Source: CAZIRF01 sp964541755 (GTDB lineage Bacteria; Spirochaetota; Spirochaetia; Treponematales; Breznakiellaceae). From it: a stretch of DNA of 64,000 nt. Positions 34,927-44,146 of this stretch are shown here, piece after piece; position 1 is the first letter of the stretch; each line of letters begins with the position of its first letter. A model generated the notes under the pieces. That model was not told the origin of the DNA, did no database searches, and saw only the letters and a program-made list of their open reading frames with translations. Both the position numbers and the translations under genes were made by a program. Where the stretch lies: NCBI GenBank assembly GCA_964541755.1, contig CAZIRF010000013.1:1-64000 (forward strand), read 5' to 3'.

Positions 34927-37569
34927 TTACTTTGCCTGCATCTTTTCCAACTCGATCTGTGCGACAGCCAGAATGGCGATCGGCACCGAATACGATGAGC
35001 AAGAGACATAATTGAGTCCCGTTTCCATACAGAAACGAATATTGTCCGGATTCGCTCCGTGTTCGCCGCAGAGACCGCAGACAATATCAGGTCTGGTCAT
35101 TCGACCACGTTCAACCGCCATTGAAATAAGTTCTTTTACACGATTGTCCAAGGTCGAAAATGGATTCCCCTCAATAAGGTCATAGAGAGTGTAATCGGGC
35201 ATAAATCCAGTAAAGTCATCACGAGAAATTCCCAAGGTTGTCTGGGTTAGATCGTTGGTTCCAAAACTGAAGAAATGACCATATTTGGCGATTTCCCCCG
35301 CACCCAGGGCTGCTGCAGGCAACTCTATCATCGTACCGACATTGTACGGGATTTGTTTGGTCGCCTTGCTTTTTTTACGGAAAGCCTCTTCTTCCTCTGC
35401 AATACCCACATAGGTACTACCCTCTATCTTCTTTCCATAAACGATCAACTTTAACTCTGACGCATTCATGACAATTGGAATCATGATCTCCGGGAATACA
35501 TCCACCTTCTCTTTTTGGAGTTGATAGGCTGCTTCGAAGATTGCTTTAATCTGCATTTGGTATATTTCAGGATAGGAAACGGCTATACGACATCCCCGGT
35601 GGCCCAACATGGGATTGAACTCTGCCAACGCCTCAATACGGGCCATAATTTCCGCTTTGGGGAGCTTTTTCCCCTTCGCCCCTTCCATATAGGAAAGAAA
35701 TGCCTTGAGTTCATCGTCATTGTGCGGCAAAAACTCGTGGAGCGGAGCGTCAAGGAGTCGAATTGTCACCTCTTTCCCTGCCATGGCCTTGAGAATACCG
35801 TAAAAATCTTTCCGCTGCATGGGAAGCAATTTTTCAAGGGCTTCCAAGCGCTCTTCACGAGAATCGGAGAGAACCATCTCGCGAAAAACGTTTATACGCT
35901 CATCTCCAAAAAACATGTGTTCGGTACGGCAGAGACCGAGGCCCTCTGCACCAAAGGAAAGAGCGAGAGCCGCAGCTTGGGGGCTATCAGCATTTGCACG
36001 TACATGGAATCCCTTCATATGCCGTTTGGCCATGTCGACCAGTTCCAAGAGACCAGAAGAGGTGGGATCGGGCTCAATGAGTTTCGCCTGACCAAGGTAA
36101 ATCTGGGATTCCCCGTAATAGGGAACATTCATGGTGATATAATCGCCTTCGGAAAACGAAAGATCGCCCAGGGAGGCCTTTTTCCCACGTATCTTCAAAT
36201 TGGAAGAGACAAGAGATACTTTACCGTACTGTCTTGCGACAACCGATGCGTGAGCCGAATAACCGCCCTCGCAGGAAAACACTCCGGTAGCAACCTCAAT
36301 AGCCTTTACATCTTCTGCAAAGGTCGAGGGCATACAAAGGATAAAGCGGGCGTCTTCACCTTTCTGAAGTGCCGTTTTGCGTGCTTCAATCAGCCCATCA
36401 GTAGTAAAAAATACTTTTCCAATAGCAGCTCCGGGAGCTCCGGCGATCCCCCCCTTCCAAACAGGCAAACCTTTTATGGAAGACATATCAATAACGGGAT
36501 GAAGAATCTCGTTGAGCCGCCCAGGCTGTATGGCATTGATAACGAAAGCATCATCGACGATTTTGCGTTTTGCAAGATCCAGGTAAAGCTGAATATCGGC
36601 CTGAGTTGATTTGGCATCAACCGCACGCTGTTCGATGAGCCAGAGTTTTCCCTTCTCAACAGTAAAGCGCACCTGTCTGATCTCTTTTAACCGATCTTCC
36701 AATGTGCCGCCAATGCTTTGAAGTTCTTTCAAATGTGAGGCGTCGATTTTAAGAATACTCTGTCCACTGGCACCTATTTCATTGAATTTTTCGCGATAAA
36801 AATCACCTTGAAGAATTTTCTCTCCGCTCACTACATTACGGGTATAGAACCAGCCGGAACAAGAATCCTTGCCATAATTACCATAGACCATGGGTTGAAT
36901 GAGTATCGCAGTATCATTGTCATTCTGGTCATCAAGGGAAAGCATGAGGGATATGGCTTCCAATGATAGTTCAAGTTGTTTTTCTGCCGAATCAAAAAAG
37001 CCCTTTGGCAGATAGGCAGTATATTCTTCCATAAACGCAAGTGCATCTTTGGAAGGATGATCGGACTTGATTTCTTTTTCCAGTTCTTTCTTCTTTTCCT
37101 CGTCACAGCGAACAATTTTTTCTTTGGGAGAAAGATCAAGTATTCTTTCCTGAATATTCAACATGCCACGCACCAAAAAAAGCACTTCATGCGCGGCAAA
37201 GGTATCTCCTACACCAGCAGCAAAACCATGGATAGTATCTTTCACCAAACCAAAATTATGCAGTGTGGGATAATTGGTAACAGCAAGGTTTGATGAAATC
37301 ACCAATTTGAGGAGCATTGGATTATCACCATCACCATACTGCTTGCCGACAATTTTCGCACAGCGCCTGAGCAGGGTCTTGATATCCTTGGAGTAATCTA
37401 TTGTCTTTAATTGAGAAGCAAGCCTCACATCAACTATAAAACCGGGTAAAATGGGAAATCCCAATTCTGCGAATTCATTTGCTTGACGCCCACGAATACC
37501 GAGCCATTCAGGATCAATCTTGGCAGAAATAACGTCTTTTTGACTGAAAAAGTGTATCCGAGAATCCAT
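34927..37569 (-). CDS. ppdK: Pyruvate phosphate dikinase-like protein with a degenerate nucleotide-binding half
   Basis: 880 aa from the ATG at 37569, after AAGGAG. The phosphohistidine loop (GGYSAHASVVAR, His near residue 439) and PEP/pyruvate barrel are well conserved: GAEGLGLCRTEHMFF, IRLLDAPLHEFLP, GCRIAVSYPEIYQMQ, SFGTNDLTQTTLG, CGLCGEHGANPDN. The N-terminal ATP-grasp half departs from PPDK: GGKGAN is GIRGRQ (24-29), the RSGA motif is replaced (85-101), and the acidic ATP ligands of QDIEF read RQVRF near residue 300. Normal PPDK interconverts ATP, Pi, pyruvate with AMP, PPi, PEP. ATP chemistry may be impaired here. It follows the conserved hypothetical gene by 14 bases. Confidence 0.85.
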   Translation of the reverse strand: MDSRIHFFSQKDVISAKIDPEWLGIRGRQANEFAELGFPILPGFIVDVRLASQLKTIDYSKDIKTLLRRCAKIVGKQYGDGDNPMLLKLVISSNLAVTNYPTLHNFGLVKDTIHGFAAGVGDTFAAHEVLFLVRGMLNIQERILDLSPKEKIVRCDEEKKKELEKEIKSDHPSKDALAFMEEYTAYLPKGFFDSAEKQLELSLEAISLMLSLDDQNDNDTAILIQPMVYGNYGKDSCSGWFYTRNVVSGEKILQGDFYREKFNEIGASGQSILKIDASHLKELQSIGGTLEDRLKEIRQVRFTVEKGKLWLIEQRAVDAKSTQADIQLYLDLAKRKIVDDAFVINAIQPGRLNEILHPVIDMSSIKGLPVWKGGIAGAPGAAIGKVFFTTDGLIEARKTALQKGEDARFILCMPSTFAEDVKAIEVATGVFSCEGGYSAHASVVARQYGKVSLVSSNLKIRGKKASLGDLSFSEGDYITMNVPYYGESQIYLGQAKLIEPDPTSSGLLELVDMAKRHMKGFHVRANADSPQAAALALSFGAEGLGLCRTEHMFFGDERINVFREMVLSDSREERLEALEKLLPMQRKDFYGILKAMAGKEVTIRLLDAPLHEFLPHNDDELKAFLSYMEGAKGKKLPKAEIMARIEALAEFNPMLGHRGCRIAVSYPEIYQMQIKAIFEAAYQLQKEKVDVFPEIMIPIVMNASELKLIVYGKKIEGSTYVGIAEEEEAFRKKSKATKQIPYNVGTMIELPAAALGAGEIAKYGHFFSFGTNDLTQTTLGISRDDFTGFMPDYTLYDLIEGNPFSTLDNRVKELISMAVERGRMTRPDIVCGLCGEHGANPDNIRFCMETGLNYVSCSSYSVPIAILAVAQIELEKMQAK

Positions 37570-37583
37570 TCTTGACTCCTTGT

Positions 37584-38642
37584 TCAAAACAGTTTGAGTA
37601 CTGTGCTAACCGAACCATGTAGAAAGGCTTCGAACATATGGCTGGCGCCCTGACTCAAGTAGCGTTGAAGTTTTGCAACATCCTTGATTTCACTTCCGGC
37701 TACTGCGAACTGAATACTCGATCCATGTTTGACTTTCCCCCACTTGAAAAGGGAATTTATATCAATAATCCGTTCACCATCATAATAAATATATACTTCG
37801 AGATCGGGATGTTTTGCCTTGTAGCTGGCAATAATTCTTTTCCAAGCCTCAACATTGCCATTGTGAAACAGCTCATTACTGACAACAACAGAATACATCG
37901 GTGTCATACGGCGACTTGCACTGGCTACTGGCGCAGGAATTGAAACCGTGGCTTGTGAAGCTGTTTCAAGCCGAGGAGGCCTGGATACAGCAACTTCTTT
38001 ACCGCCCCTGCTTGTTTTTTTTGCGCTTCCTTTGGATGTCGATTTGGATGCTTTCTTGACTGGCTTGGATTTTGAACTATCCAATTCGAGCTTTTTGGGA
38101 ACCTTTTTAAACGTGCAATTACCGGTATACAGATTCTTATCGGGGGTACATTTTTTCCCTTCAACAAGCTTGACCAACGTATCTGCAGCTTTTGCACAGA
38201 GAGGATCTGCTTTCTTGTCAAAATATCCTGCATATATAACCATGAGTTCCCGTTTGCGGAAACTCGCAAGATTCTTCATTTCATCAGGATTTTTAGGGTT
38301 AACCACAATCATTCCAATATCAGGATGATGGTAAGCCAACACCAAATCAACGGCATTCCAAGTACTTACTTCTTTTGCAATAGACGCAAAGTCTTCGTTA
38401 AGAGATTCAAGATTACGGGAAAGCGCACTATATCCCATTTTATCAATGAGTAACATATGTAAAAAAGCCGAGAGCTGTTCACCGGACAGTTCCTGTTCCG
38501 ATGAAACCTCCATTAAAAGATCGGCAAGATTCTTCTTGCCGGCCAAATCTCCAGACATGGAAACAGCTGCTTTGACATGACGAACAACTGCATTAAAATT
38601 GTCTCTGGTAGATAAAATCTCGAATTTGTTCATTTTCTGCAT
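37584..38642 (-). CDS. Conserved spirochaete protein of unknown function
   Basis: 352 aa from the ATG at 38642, with GGGAGG seven bases upstream. An N-terminal domain (about 1-165) is followed by a Lys/Ser-rich low-complexity linker near residues 185-215 (KPVKKASKSTSKGSAKK) and a C-terminal alpha/beta domain (about 240-350: MYSVVVSNELFHNGNVEAWK, LEVYIYYDGERIID). No signal peptide. The position between cfpA and ppdK corresponds to T. pallidum TP0747 as I remember it. Conserved linkage to the filament gene hints at a related cytoplasmic role, but no function can be read from sequence. Confidence 0.75.
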   Translation of the reverse strand: MQKMNKFEILSTRDNFNAVVRHVKAAVSMSGDLAGKKNLADLLMEVSSEQELSGEQLSAFLHMLLIDKMGYSALSRNLESLNEDFASIAKEVSTWNAVDLVLAYHHPDIGMIVVNPKNPDEMKNLASFRKRELMVIYAGYFDKKADPLCAKAADTLVKLVEGKKCTPDKNLYTGNCTFKKVPKKLELDSSKSKPVKKASKSTSKGSAKKTSRGGKEVAVSRPPRLETASQATVSIPAPVASASRRMTPMYSVVVSNELFHNGNVEAWKRIIASYKAKHPDLEVYIYYDGERIIDINSLFKWGKVKHGSSIQFAVAGSEIKDVAKLQRYLSQGASHMFEAFLHGSVSTVLKLF

Positions 38643-38657
38643 TATTACGCCTCCCAA

Positions 38658-38686
38658 GAAAAACGCCCCCCAAAGGGGGCGTTTTT
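38658..38686 (-). terminator. Terminator downstream of cfpA
   Basis: Stem AAAAACGCCCCC / GGGGGCGTTTTT with a short CAAA loop, 15 bases after the cfpA stop. The A and T arms give a T-tract in either direction. It stands just before the next gene's ribosome site, so it should limit read-through from the highly expressed filament gene. Confidence 0.92.
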
Positions 38687-38700
38687 CAATCAGTAATCAA

Positions 38701-40770
38701 TCAAAGTTCACTGATTCCGCTGCTATCACGTGCCGGTCGACCGCGCTTTGCTTTTTTCTTCCCGCTATCAACAACCCCTGCTTTGGGGCGTCCGCGAGAA
38801 CCTGTTGCCTTGGCCTTGGTGGCTGGCTTGGATTCATTGGCGACGGTAGAATCGGCGATGAGGTTTGCGCCATCATCGGCGTTAAGCATATCGAGATATG
38901 CCTTCCCGGGATCCTTTTCCGATTTTGGCATTTCCGCACCAACATCGACAAAGGATTGGGTGATATCCTGGCGAACCGTCGAACGGCGGCGGCTAAAGGA
39001 AGCAAATGCAGCATCCTGGAAGCCCTTGGATACGCCATGAAGGAACTCGTTGAGTACGTTGGCCATACCATCGAGTGTGGCCTTCTTGCGCTTGATCGAA
39101 GTGATATCGATATCGAGCAAGAGTCCGGGCTGTATGTGATAGGGATTGATCATGTAATCGAAACGATTGAATTCCCTCTCGAGGAAGTCAAGGCGTTCTT
39201 CCATGACACGGCGCTGTATGGGGTACTTGTAGGAGTACATGGCCTTCATCTTGTCGCGCATAATGATGAGGCGGTGACGGAGCTTGTCCTTTTCATAGAC
39301 ATAGGTCCGGTTCATACGCTCAACCTCGGTTTCTGCCGATTGGATGAAGCTGATTTCGTCCCAGACCTTTGCAATATCCTCGTAGAGGGGTTCGCCGGTC
39401 TTCTCTTTGATGTTCTTGGAAATCTTGCGCTTGTAGACCTTTGCGAGATCGGCAAAATCGGTGACCTTGGTCATTCCCTTTGCGTCTTCATAGATCATCT
39501 CGAGGACATCCCACATGTGCAGGACCTCGGTCTCAAAGCTCTTTACCTGAACATCATATGCCTTGCGATCTTCGATAAGCTGGGCATTGTCAAAGTAGCG
39601 CATGCGGATCTGATAGCGCTCGTCGGGGAGGATGTCGGTATTGGTATCCTCATACTCGCGAATGAGCAATTCACGCGCATTCTTGAGGTTCTCGATGTAC
39701 TGATATCCCATTTTTGAGGTATCGAGAATCGAGGTGATGGAGTTGATCGCGGTATTGAACCCACGATTGCGGATATTTTCCATATCAACAATCTTTTTGA
39801 GGTTTTCGCGAATGTTGCACTGGTCAAAGGTCTCCGGATCAATTTCGGCACGGAGGTCGTTGATACGCTCCATGAGGCTCTTCGCCACATAGGTATATCG
39901 CTTGGCCTTGGGATCATCAACCTTGTCATCGGTGTGTGTCTCGACACTGTTGATCTTCTGGAAGATAATCTCGCCATCACTGAGTTCTTCAAGGCCCTGA
40001 TCGGTGCGCTCGTCTTTGAGTGCTTCGATCTCCTTGTCAATCATGTCGATGATGTGCTTAGAGATGAGATCCTTGATAAGGTACTCAACCGTTACCTGGT
40101 AGTGGAAAATAGGACTAATGAGCTCGGAGTCAAGAATGTTGACCGAGAGCTTAACATCACAGACCGATTTGGGTTTGAGGATGTTGTCCTTGAATGCACA
40201 CTTGACAATCGAATAGGCATTTTCACCGCGCACAAAAGCACCAACGTCGGTTTTCTGACGAAGGAGGCTGTTGGTAAGGGTTTCAAGGTCATTGATACCG
40301 CGCTGGATATGTCCCTGCAAGTGGCCATACATGTTGACAATGGATTTCTCGATCTCGCCAGTATTGAACTTGTCGGCACCACCAACGGCGTCGAGAAGAT
40401 CGGCGATCTCTTTGGGCGTGTAACGCGCCAGAACCTTTGTCTCTTCCTTGTCGATATAGTTACGGACCTTCTTGACCATTTCGTCTTCGGCCGTGACCAT
40501 ATACCGGTTGAACATGTTCTGGTAATTCTGATTGAAGTAGTTGTAGAGCTTTTCCTTTACGCCGCCCATGACATCGAGGCGCTCAAGGACTTCCTTGGGG
40601 AGCTTCGAATTGAGGTGGTGCAAGACCTTGTTGGTCTCTTCCTCGAGAAGCTGATTTACTTCTTTTTGTTGATCGCGGTATTCCTGTGCGAGAGAATTTC
40701 GAGAGCCTACAGCACTCGGTTTCTCGGGATGAAATACGTTGGGACTCCTAGGCAGGTCAATTGCTCCCAT
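38701..40770 (-). CDS. cfpA: Cytoplasmic filament protein A
   Basis: 689 aa, the structural subunit of the cytoplasmic filament ribbon under the inner membrane of treponemes, needed for normal cell division and chromosome segregation in T. denticola. The opening MGAIDLPRSPNVFHPEKPS and the overall length (T. pallidum CfpA about 680 aa) identify it. The body is highly charged and helical with probable coiled coils (for example 30-120 and 420-520). The last 35 residues are basic with two RGRP cores (659-662 and 676-679) resembling AT-hooks. Start ATG follows AAAGGAG. A good promoter lies upstream and a strong terminator downstream, so it is probably monocistronic and strongly expressed. Confidence 0.93.
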   Translation of the reverse strand: MGAIDLPRSPNVFHPEKPSAVGSRNSLAQEYRDQQKEVNQLLEEETNKVLHHLNSKLPKEVLERLDVMGGVKEKLYNYFNQNYQNMFNRYMVTAEDEMVKKVRNYIDKEETKVLARYTPKEIADLLDAVGGADKFNTGEIEKSIVNMYGHLQGHIQRGINDLETLTNSLLRQKTDVGAFVRGENAYSIVKCAFKDNILKPKSVCDVKLSVNILDSELISPIFHYQVTVEYLIKDLISKHIIDMIDKEIEALKDERTDQGLEELSDGEIIFQKINSVETHTDDKVDDPKAKRYTYVAKSLMERINDLRAEIDPETFDQCNIRENLKKIVDMENIRNRGFNTAINSITSILDTSKMGYQYIENLKNARELLIREYEDTNTDILPDERYQIRMRYFDNAQLIEDRKAYDVQVKSFETEVLHMWDVLEMIYEDAKGMTKVTDFADLAKVYKRKISKNIKEKTGEPLYEDIAKVWDEISFIQSAETEVERMNRTYVYEKDKLRHRLIIMRDKMKAMYSYKYPIQRRVMEERLDFLEREFNRFDYMINPYHIQPGLLLDIDITSIKRKKATLDGMANVLNEFLHGVSKGFQDAAFASFSRRRSTVRQDITQSFVDVGAEMPKSEKDPGKAYLDMLNADDGANLIADSTVANESKPATKAKATGSRGRPKAGVVDSGKKKAKRGRPARDSSGISEL

Positions 40771-40826
40771 ATCCTATCTCCTTTCTTGGGGTGATTCCTT
40801 GGTGGACGTCAGAACCTTACTGATAC

Positions 40827-40854
40827 ATTATCAATATCGTTCTGCAAATGTAAA
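40827..40854 (-). promoter_or_regulatory. Predicted cfpA promoter
   Basis: On the minus strand TTTACA (40854-40849), 16-base spacer, GATAAT (40832-40827). The untranslated leader to the ATG at 40770 would be about 50 bases and includes the AAAGGAG ribosome site. Confidence 0.6.
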
Positions 40855-40874
40855 GCGTTTTTTCCGTTTTCAGC

Positions 40875-40904
40875 TCGACTAAATAACCTAATATGGTAGA
40901 TAAT
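40875..40904 (+). promoter_or_regulatory. Predicted promoter of the VWA-like secreted protein gene
   Basis: TCGACT (40875-40880), 18-base spacer, GATAAT (40899-40904). Only seven bases separate the -10 box from the ATG at 40912, implying a leaderless or near-leaderless message. Confidence 0.45.
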
Positions 40905-40911
40905 ACTACTC

Positions 40912-41487
40912 ATGAAGAGATTTGAACAGCTTTCATTGGCCGGGGTCCTCCTCATGCTCATGCTGGCTACGCCGCTTGCCGCCGAAAACGGTGATCGACG
41001 CAGCAGATACGTGGACTTCTATGTAATTATCGACAATGTGCCTTCACTTCTCAAGTCGTACGAAAGCACAAAGGACTGGTTCCGATCGGAACTCCTCGAG
41101 AAAAAGGCCGTTACACAAGATCGCCTTACCATTCTCCTTGCCACAACAGGAGAGATGATACTCGATCATGTTGTCGTAAACGATGAAAATCGCGCCACAA
41201 TCGAGGGGGCTCTTCTGGAAATTGGCAGCGGGACACAGCGGCAAGCCTTGACATCGAGCATACGGTCTGTCCAGGATGCCATTAGCCGGCGCAGTGATTC
41301 CTCCAGACGACCGTGCATACTCCTTGCCAGCACCCTCGGGTCAAATTCACCAAACACCTCCCTGTGGGATGTGCTTTTTTACTCTCGGGTAGAGGAATAT
41401 CCCGGGTGGAAACTGGTAACCATTGCACCCGACTCGGTTCGTGATCAAGTACAACGTATCGCACGCAGCTTCGCATCCAGAAACTGA
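40912..41487 (+). CDS. Exported von Willebrand A-like protein (TP0750-like position)
   Basis: 191 aa. Signal peptide MKRFEQLSLAGVLLMLMLATPLAAE. The mature part has the alternating strand-helix order of a VWA domain: YVDFYVIIDNVPSLLKSYES (strand 1 with a partial metal site, DNVPS), RLTILLATTGEMI, a helix around RQALTSSIRSVQDAI, and RPCILLASTLGS. The neighbour downstream is pallilysin-related, the same pairing as T. pallidum TP0750-TP0751 (from memory), where TP0750 has a VWA fold. Orthology is inferred from fold pattern and order rather than alignment. Confidence 0.68.
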   Translation: MKRFEQLSLAGVLLMLMLATPLAAENGDRRSRYVDFYVIIDNVPSLLKSYESTKDWFRSELLEKKAVTQDRLTILLATTGEMILDHVVVNDENRATIEGALLEIGSGTQRQALTSSIRSVQDAISRRSDSSRRPCILLASTLGSNSPNTSLWDVLFYSRVEEYPGWKLVTIAPDSVRDQVQRIARSFASRN

Positions 41488-41552
41488 GATTCCCAAGCAG
41501 GTTTTCAGGTGCATGATCTTCTCAACGACCATCAAGTGAGGCCTTGTATTCC

Positions 41553-43070
41553 ATGAAGCGAATTGTCCCCGCCGTTTTTATACTGATAGCTGTTTTCTGT
41601 GTTTGGTTACTCCTTCGTCCCGAACCCACTGATACCGGCACCCTCAATGTCATTCCCCCGATTAAAGTAATTGCCCCCATATCAAGTCCCGTTTGGGAAA
41701 AAGAAAAAGGCAGCATGGAGAATGAGCAGCTCGCCATGGATGATCTCATGGACCCCAAAATTGCTCTCAATGAAGATGAGCAAATGGTTTCCATACTTAC
41801 TCAAGACTTGTATGGCGATCAAATGGATGAGCAGCTGATCGCCCTCAGGGATCCGAATCAGCCAGACAGCCAGGTGTTCCTGGTGCTTATCGAGTATGAC
41901 GAATACACCAACGGCTATCATAGAATGGATACCGTAGCCAGCGGCGTTTATCGTCCGCGAAGTTTTTCGATGTTCACCCGTGATTTGGTAGGAGATCGTT
42001 CGGTATGTGTCATTATCAATGGCATGAATGCAATTGGCGAACAGGTTATGAGCGTCTTTCGCCTGCGACGTTCAATACAGGCAGGTAGTGGCCGGATAGC
42101 ATCTACAGGAGATCTGCAACGAATTCTCTTTTTAACCAATGACGGATCCATAGCGATTCAGGAAAAAGAACGTTCACAGGCATATATCCAGGGATACAGT
42201 CGGGATGATGCCTTTAAGATATCGACTTATTCCCGTGATACCGAGTCAACAAACATTCTCGATCAGATTGAGACCATTTATGAATGGAATGAAAAAAGTC
42301 AACGATATGAACGAAGTGCCACAGCCCGAATAGCCGGAGCGCAAATTGAACAAAAGATGCTTAATGAAGTTCTGGATGGTACGGCAAAAAAATTCGAGCA
42401 ATTCCTTGCAGGTATGTGGACCCATTCAAATCAAGGCGGCAATACCCATAAATTGGCACCAGACAGTTTATACTTCGATCCCGCCCGATATGAAATTATT
42501 TTTCAACGTGGCGGGAATCAGGAAATATATACTTGGAATAATGCAATTCCAATGCGATACGGCTTGTATATGACATCGCGCAACATGTCGATTCCCACCC
42601 TGCGAAGGCTTTTGAATATTGAATTACAATCGATGGATACCATCCGCGTTCGTGTGCGCGAGGATGTTCGCATCAAATTGGGATATGGAGGACAGTGGGA
42701 CGCCATCTATCAGAAGTCCTCTCTTTCCGAGAGTGCGTCATCGCCAGAAGGTTCGACAGATTCCATCCAGCTGAGCGGTATCTACCGAAGTGGATCGATT
42801 CAACTGGAACTCCATGACAACAAACAGTACCGTTACCAAGAGGGATCATTGATCCTGGAAGGCGTGTACACCCGATTTGTAATGGGTGATGATATTATAG
42901 TAGAATTTCGCCCGGCACTTGAGGCAGAAAGCAAGCGGGGAACGTACCTTTTACGAAAAGAGAAAGGAAAAGATGGTGAATCGATACTGACCCTGGACCA
43001 AGTGAGTCTTGGGGTAAACGGGATGGAGCGCTTGTACGAAGAAGCCCTTCACTTTGAATTGATTCCATAA
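41553..43070 (+). CDS. Pallilysin-related adhesin family protein
   Basis: 505 aa from the ATG at 41553. An N-terminal hydrophobic segment (IVPAVFILIAVFCVWLLL) anchors or exports it, without a convincing lipobox. The central region (about 60-330) contains repeats of beta structure (VFLVLIEYDEYTNGYHRMDT, VCVIINGMNAIGEQVMSVF); the C-terminal 120 residues form a compact beta domain (IQLSGIYRSGSIQLELHDN, IIVEFRPALEAES). In T. pallidum TP0751 is a shorter host-component-binding protein with a reported HEXXH metalloprotease motif. No HEXXH occurs here. Family assignment rests on architecture and on the position after the VWA-like gene and cfpA. Confidence 0.65.
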   Translation: MKRIVPAVFILIAVFCVWLLLRPEPTDTGTLNVIPPIKVIAPISSPVWEKEKGSMENEQLAMDDLMDPKIALNEDEQMVSILTQDLYGDQMDEQLIALRDPNQPDSQVFLVLIEYDEYTNGYHRMDTVASGVYRPRSFSMFTRDLVGDRSVCVIINGMNAIGEQVMSVFRLRRSIQAGSGRIASTGDLQRILFLTNDGSIAIQEKERSQAYIQGYSRDDAFKISTYSRDTESTNILDQIETIYEWNEKSQRYERSATARIAGAQIEQKMLNEVLDGTAKKFEQFLAGMWTHSNQGGNTHKLAPDSLYFDPARYEIIFQRGGNQEIYTWNNAIPMRYGLYMTSRNMSIPTLRRLLNIELQSMDTIRVRVREDVRIKLGYGGQWDAIYQKSSLSESASSPEGSTDSIQLSGIYRSGSIQLELHDNKQYRYQEGSLILEGVYTRFVMGDDIIVEFRPALEAESKRGTYLLRKEKGKDGESILTLDQVSLGVNGMERLYEEALHFELIP

Positions 43071-43133
43071 CATTACATACAGCGACAATTTTGAAAATGA
43101 CCAATTCTTGAAATTGCCGTTACCGTCTTCCAA

Positions 43134-43823
43134 TTATTCCGGTTTGCTTCGCAAAAACCACAGGGGATGCGGAAAGAGAGATACACTCGGATTGTTTGTA
43201 ACCAAATAGTATTCGGGACTTCCCAAATAATCGCGGGTTAAAAGAGCGGGATTCTTGTTCTTGGAGTGGTATTCGATATACAGGACCGATGCCATACGTT
43301 GGGGGAGCGATGCTCTCAACTCGGGCACCAATACTTTATCCTCTGTCTGTCCATCAATAAGTGCCAACTGATACTGTAGAAGCTGTGCTTCCCGCAGACT
43401 GTGTGGATCCCGCCCTCTCGACAAGAGACGATCCAATTGTGCCTGTGCGGCATCCATTTCTCCCAAGAGAATGAGCGCGTGTACAGCATCCAACAAGAAA
43501 GAGTCATCGGCGGTAAACGAATGGGAATCGAGCCAGAGTCGGGCACTGCGCTCATAATTTCCTGCAAGGAATTCCAGGGATGCCCAATATGCCATTATTT
43601 GCCCTTTGCGGGAGCTCTCCGGGAGAGACTGCGCTTTTGCAGCAAGCGCACGAACAGCTTTAAGTGAGGTTTCCGAGGTAATATGATCGAGTAAATCGAC
43701 GTTATCAGCGGAAGAGGTCTCTTTATCGGCTGAAAAAACCAGACTATCCAACGCAAATAATAAAAGCACGAGACAAAGTGAAAAACGAATGGTTTCGGGA
43801 TACATCCCGACCGGTTTCATCAT
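43134..43823 (-). CDS. Exported TPR-like protein
   Basis: 229 aa. N-terminal signal sequence (IRFSLCLVLLLFALDSLVFS) followed by helical repeats with TPR character (IMAYWASLEFLAGNYERSARLW, LLDAVHALILLGEMDAAQAQ) up to about residue 170, then a short aromatic tail ending HPLWFLRSKPE. Start overlaps the stop of the LapA-like gene (ATGA), and the gene is convergent with the pallilysin-related gene. Function unknown. Confidence 0.68.
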   Translation of the reverse strand: MMKPVGMYPETIRFSLCLVLLLFALDSLVFSADKETSSADNVDLLDHITSETSLKAVRALAAKAQSLPESSRKGQIMAYWASLEFLAGNYERSARLWLDSHSFTADDSFLLDAVHALILLGEMDAAQAQLDRLLSRGRDPHSLREAQLLQYQLALIDGQTEDKVLVPELRASLPQRMASVLYIEYHSKNKNPALLTRDYLGSPEYYLVTNNPSVSLFPHPLWFLRSKPE

Positions 43824-44146
43824 TTTCTCTCTTGAGAGGCAGCTTCTACACCACCCTCGGGAACGGCCCCTTGATTTGGCAGAAGAGGGGCCGATGGCTG
43901 AACCGGTGCCCCAAGGGTGTTTTTTTCGCTACGTTTCTGTACTTTTGCATTCTTCTTCCCATGAAAGACAAAGGGGAAAGAAAAGAGCATTCCGGCGGTA
44001 AACGCGGCCAGAAGCGGGAAGAAAACCGGAATGTCCTTGATGACGGCAAAGCCAAAGGACACATCACAACGATTGTCCAGGTTGAACCCGACAAAAACAA
44101 GCGAGAGAGCAAGGATGACCACGAGGGCCAAAAGACGCCATGGCAT
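43820..44146 (-). CDS. LapA-domain small membrane protein
   Basis: 108 aa with two transmembrane helices (about 4-22 and 40-62) separated by NLDNRCDVSFGFAVIKDIPVF, which matches the lipopolysaccharide-assembly-protein-A domain (DUF1049) pattern, and a hydrophilic cytoplasmic tail (KKNAKVQKRSEKN). In enterobacteria LapA helps control LPS synthesis; here only the domain is supported. It begins at the miaB stop and overlaps the next gene. Confidence 0.75.
   Translation of the reverse strand: MPWRLLALVVILALSLVFVGFNLDNRCDVSFGFAVIKDIPVFFPLLAAFTAGMLFSFPFVFHGKKNAKVQKRSEKNTLGAPVQPSAPLLPNQGAVPEGGVEAASQERK

Noticed and set aside
43071..43133. Terminator between the convergent pallilysin-related and TPR genes
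   Set aside because: Only a short A/T-rich imperfect repeat is present, without a GC stem.
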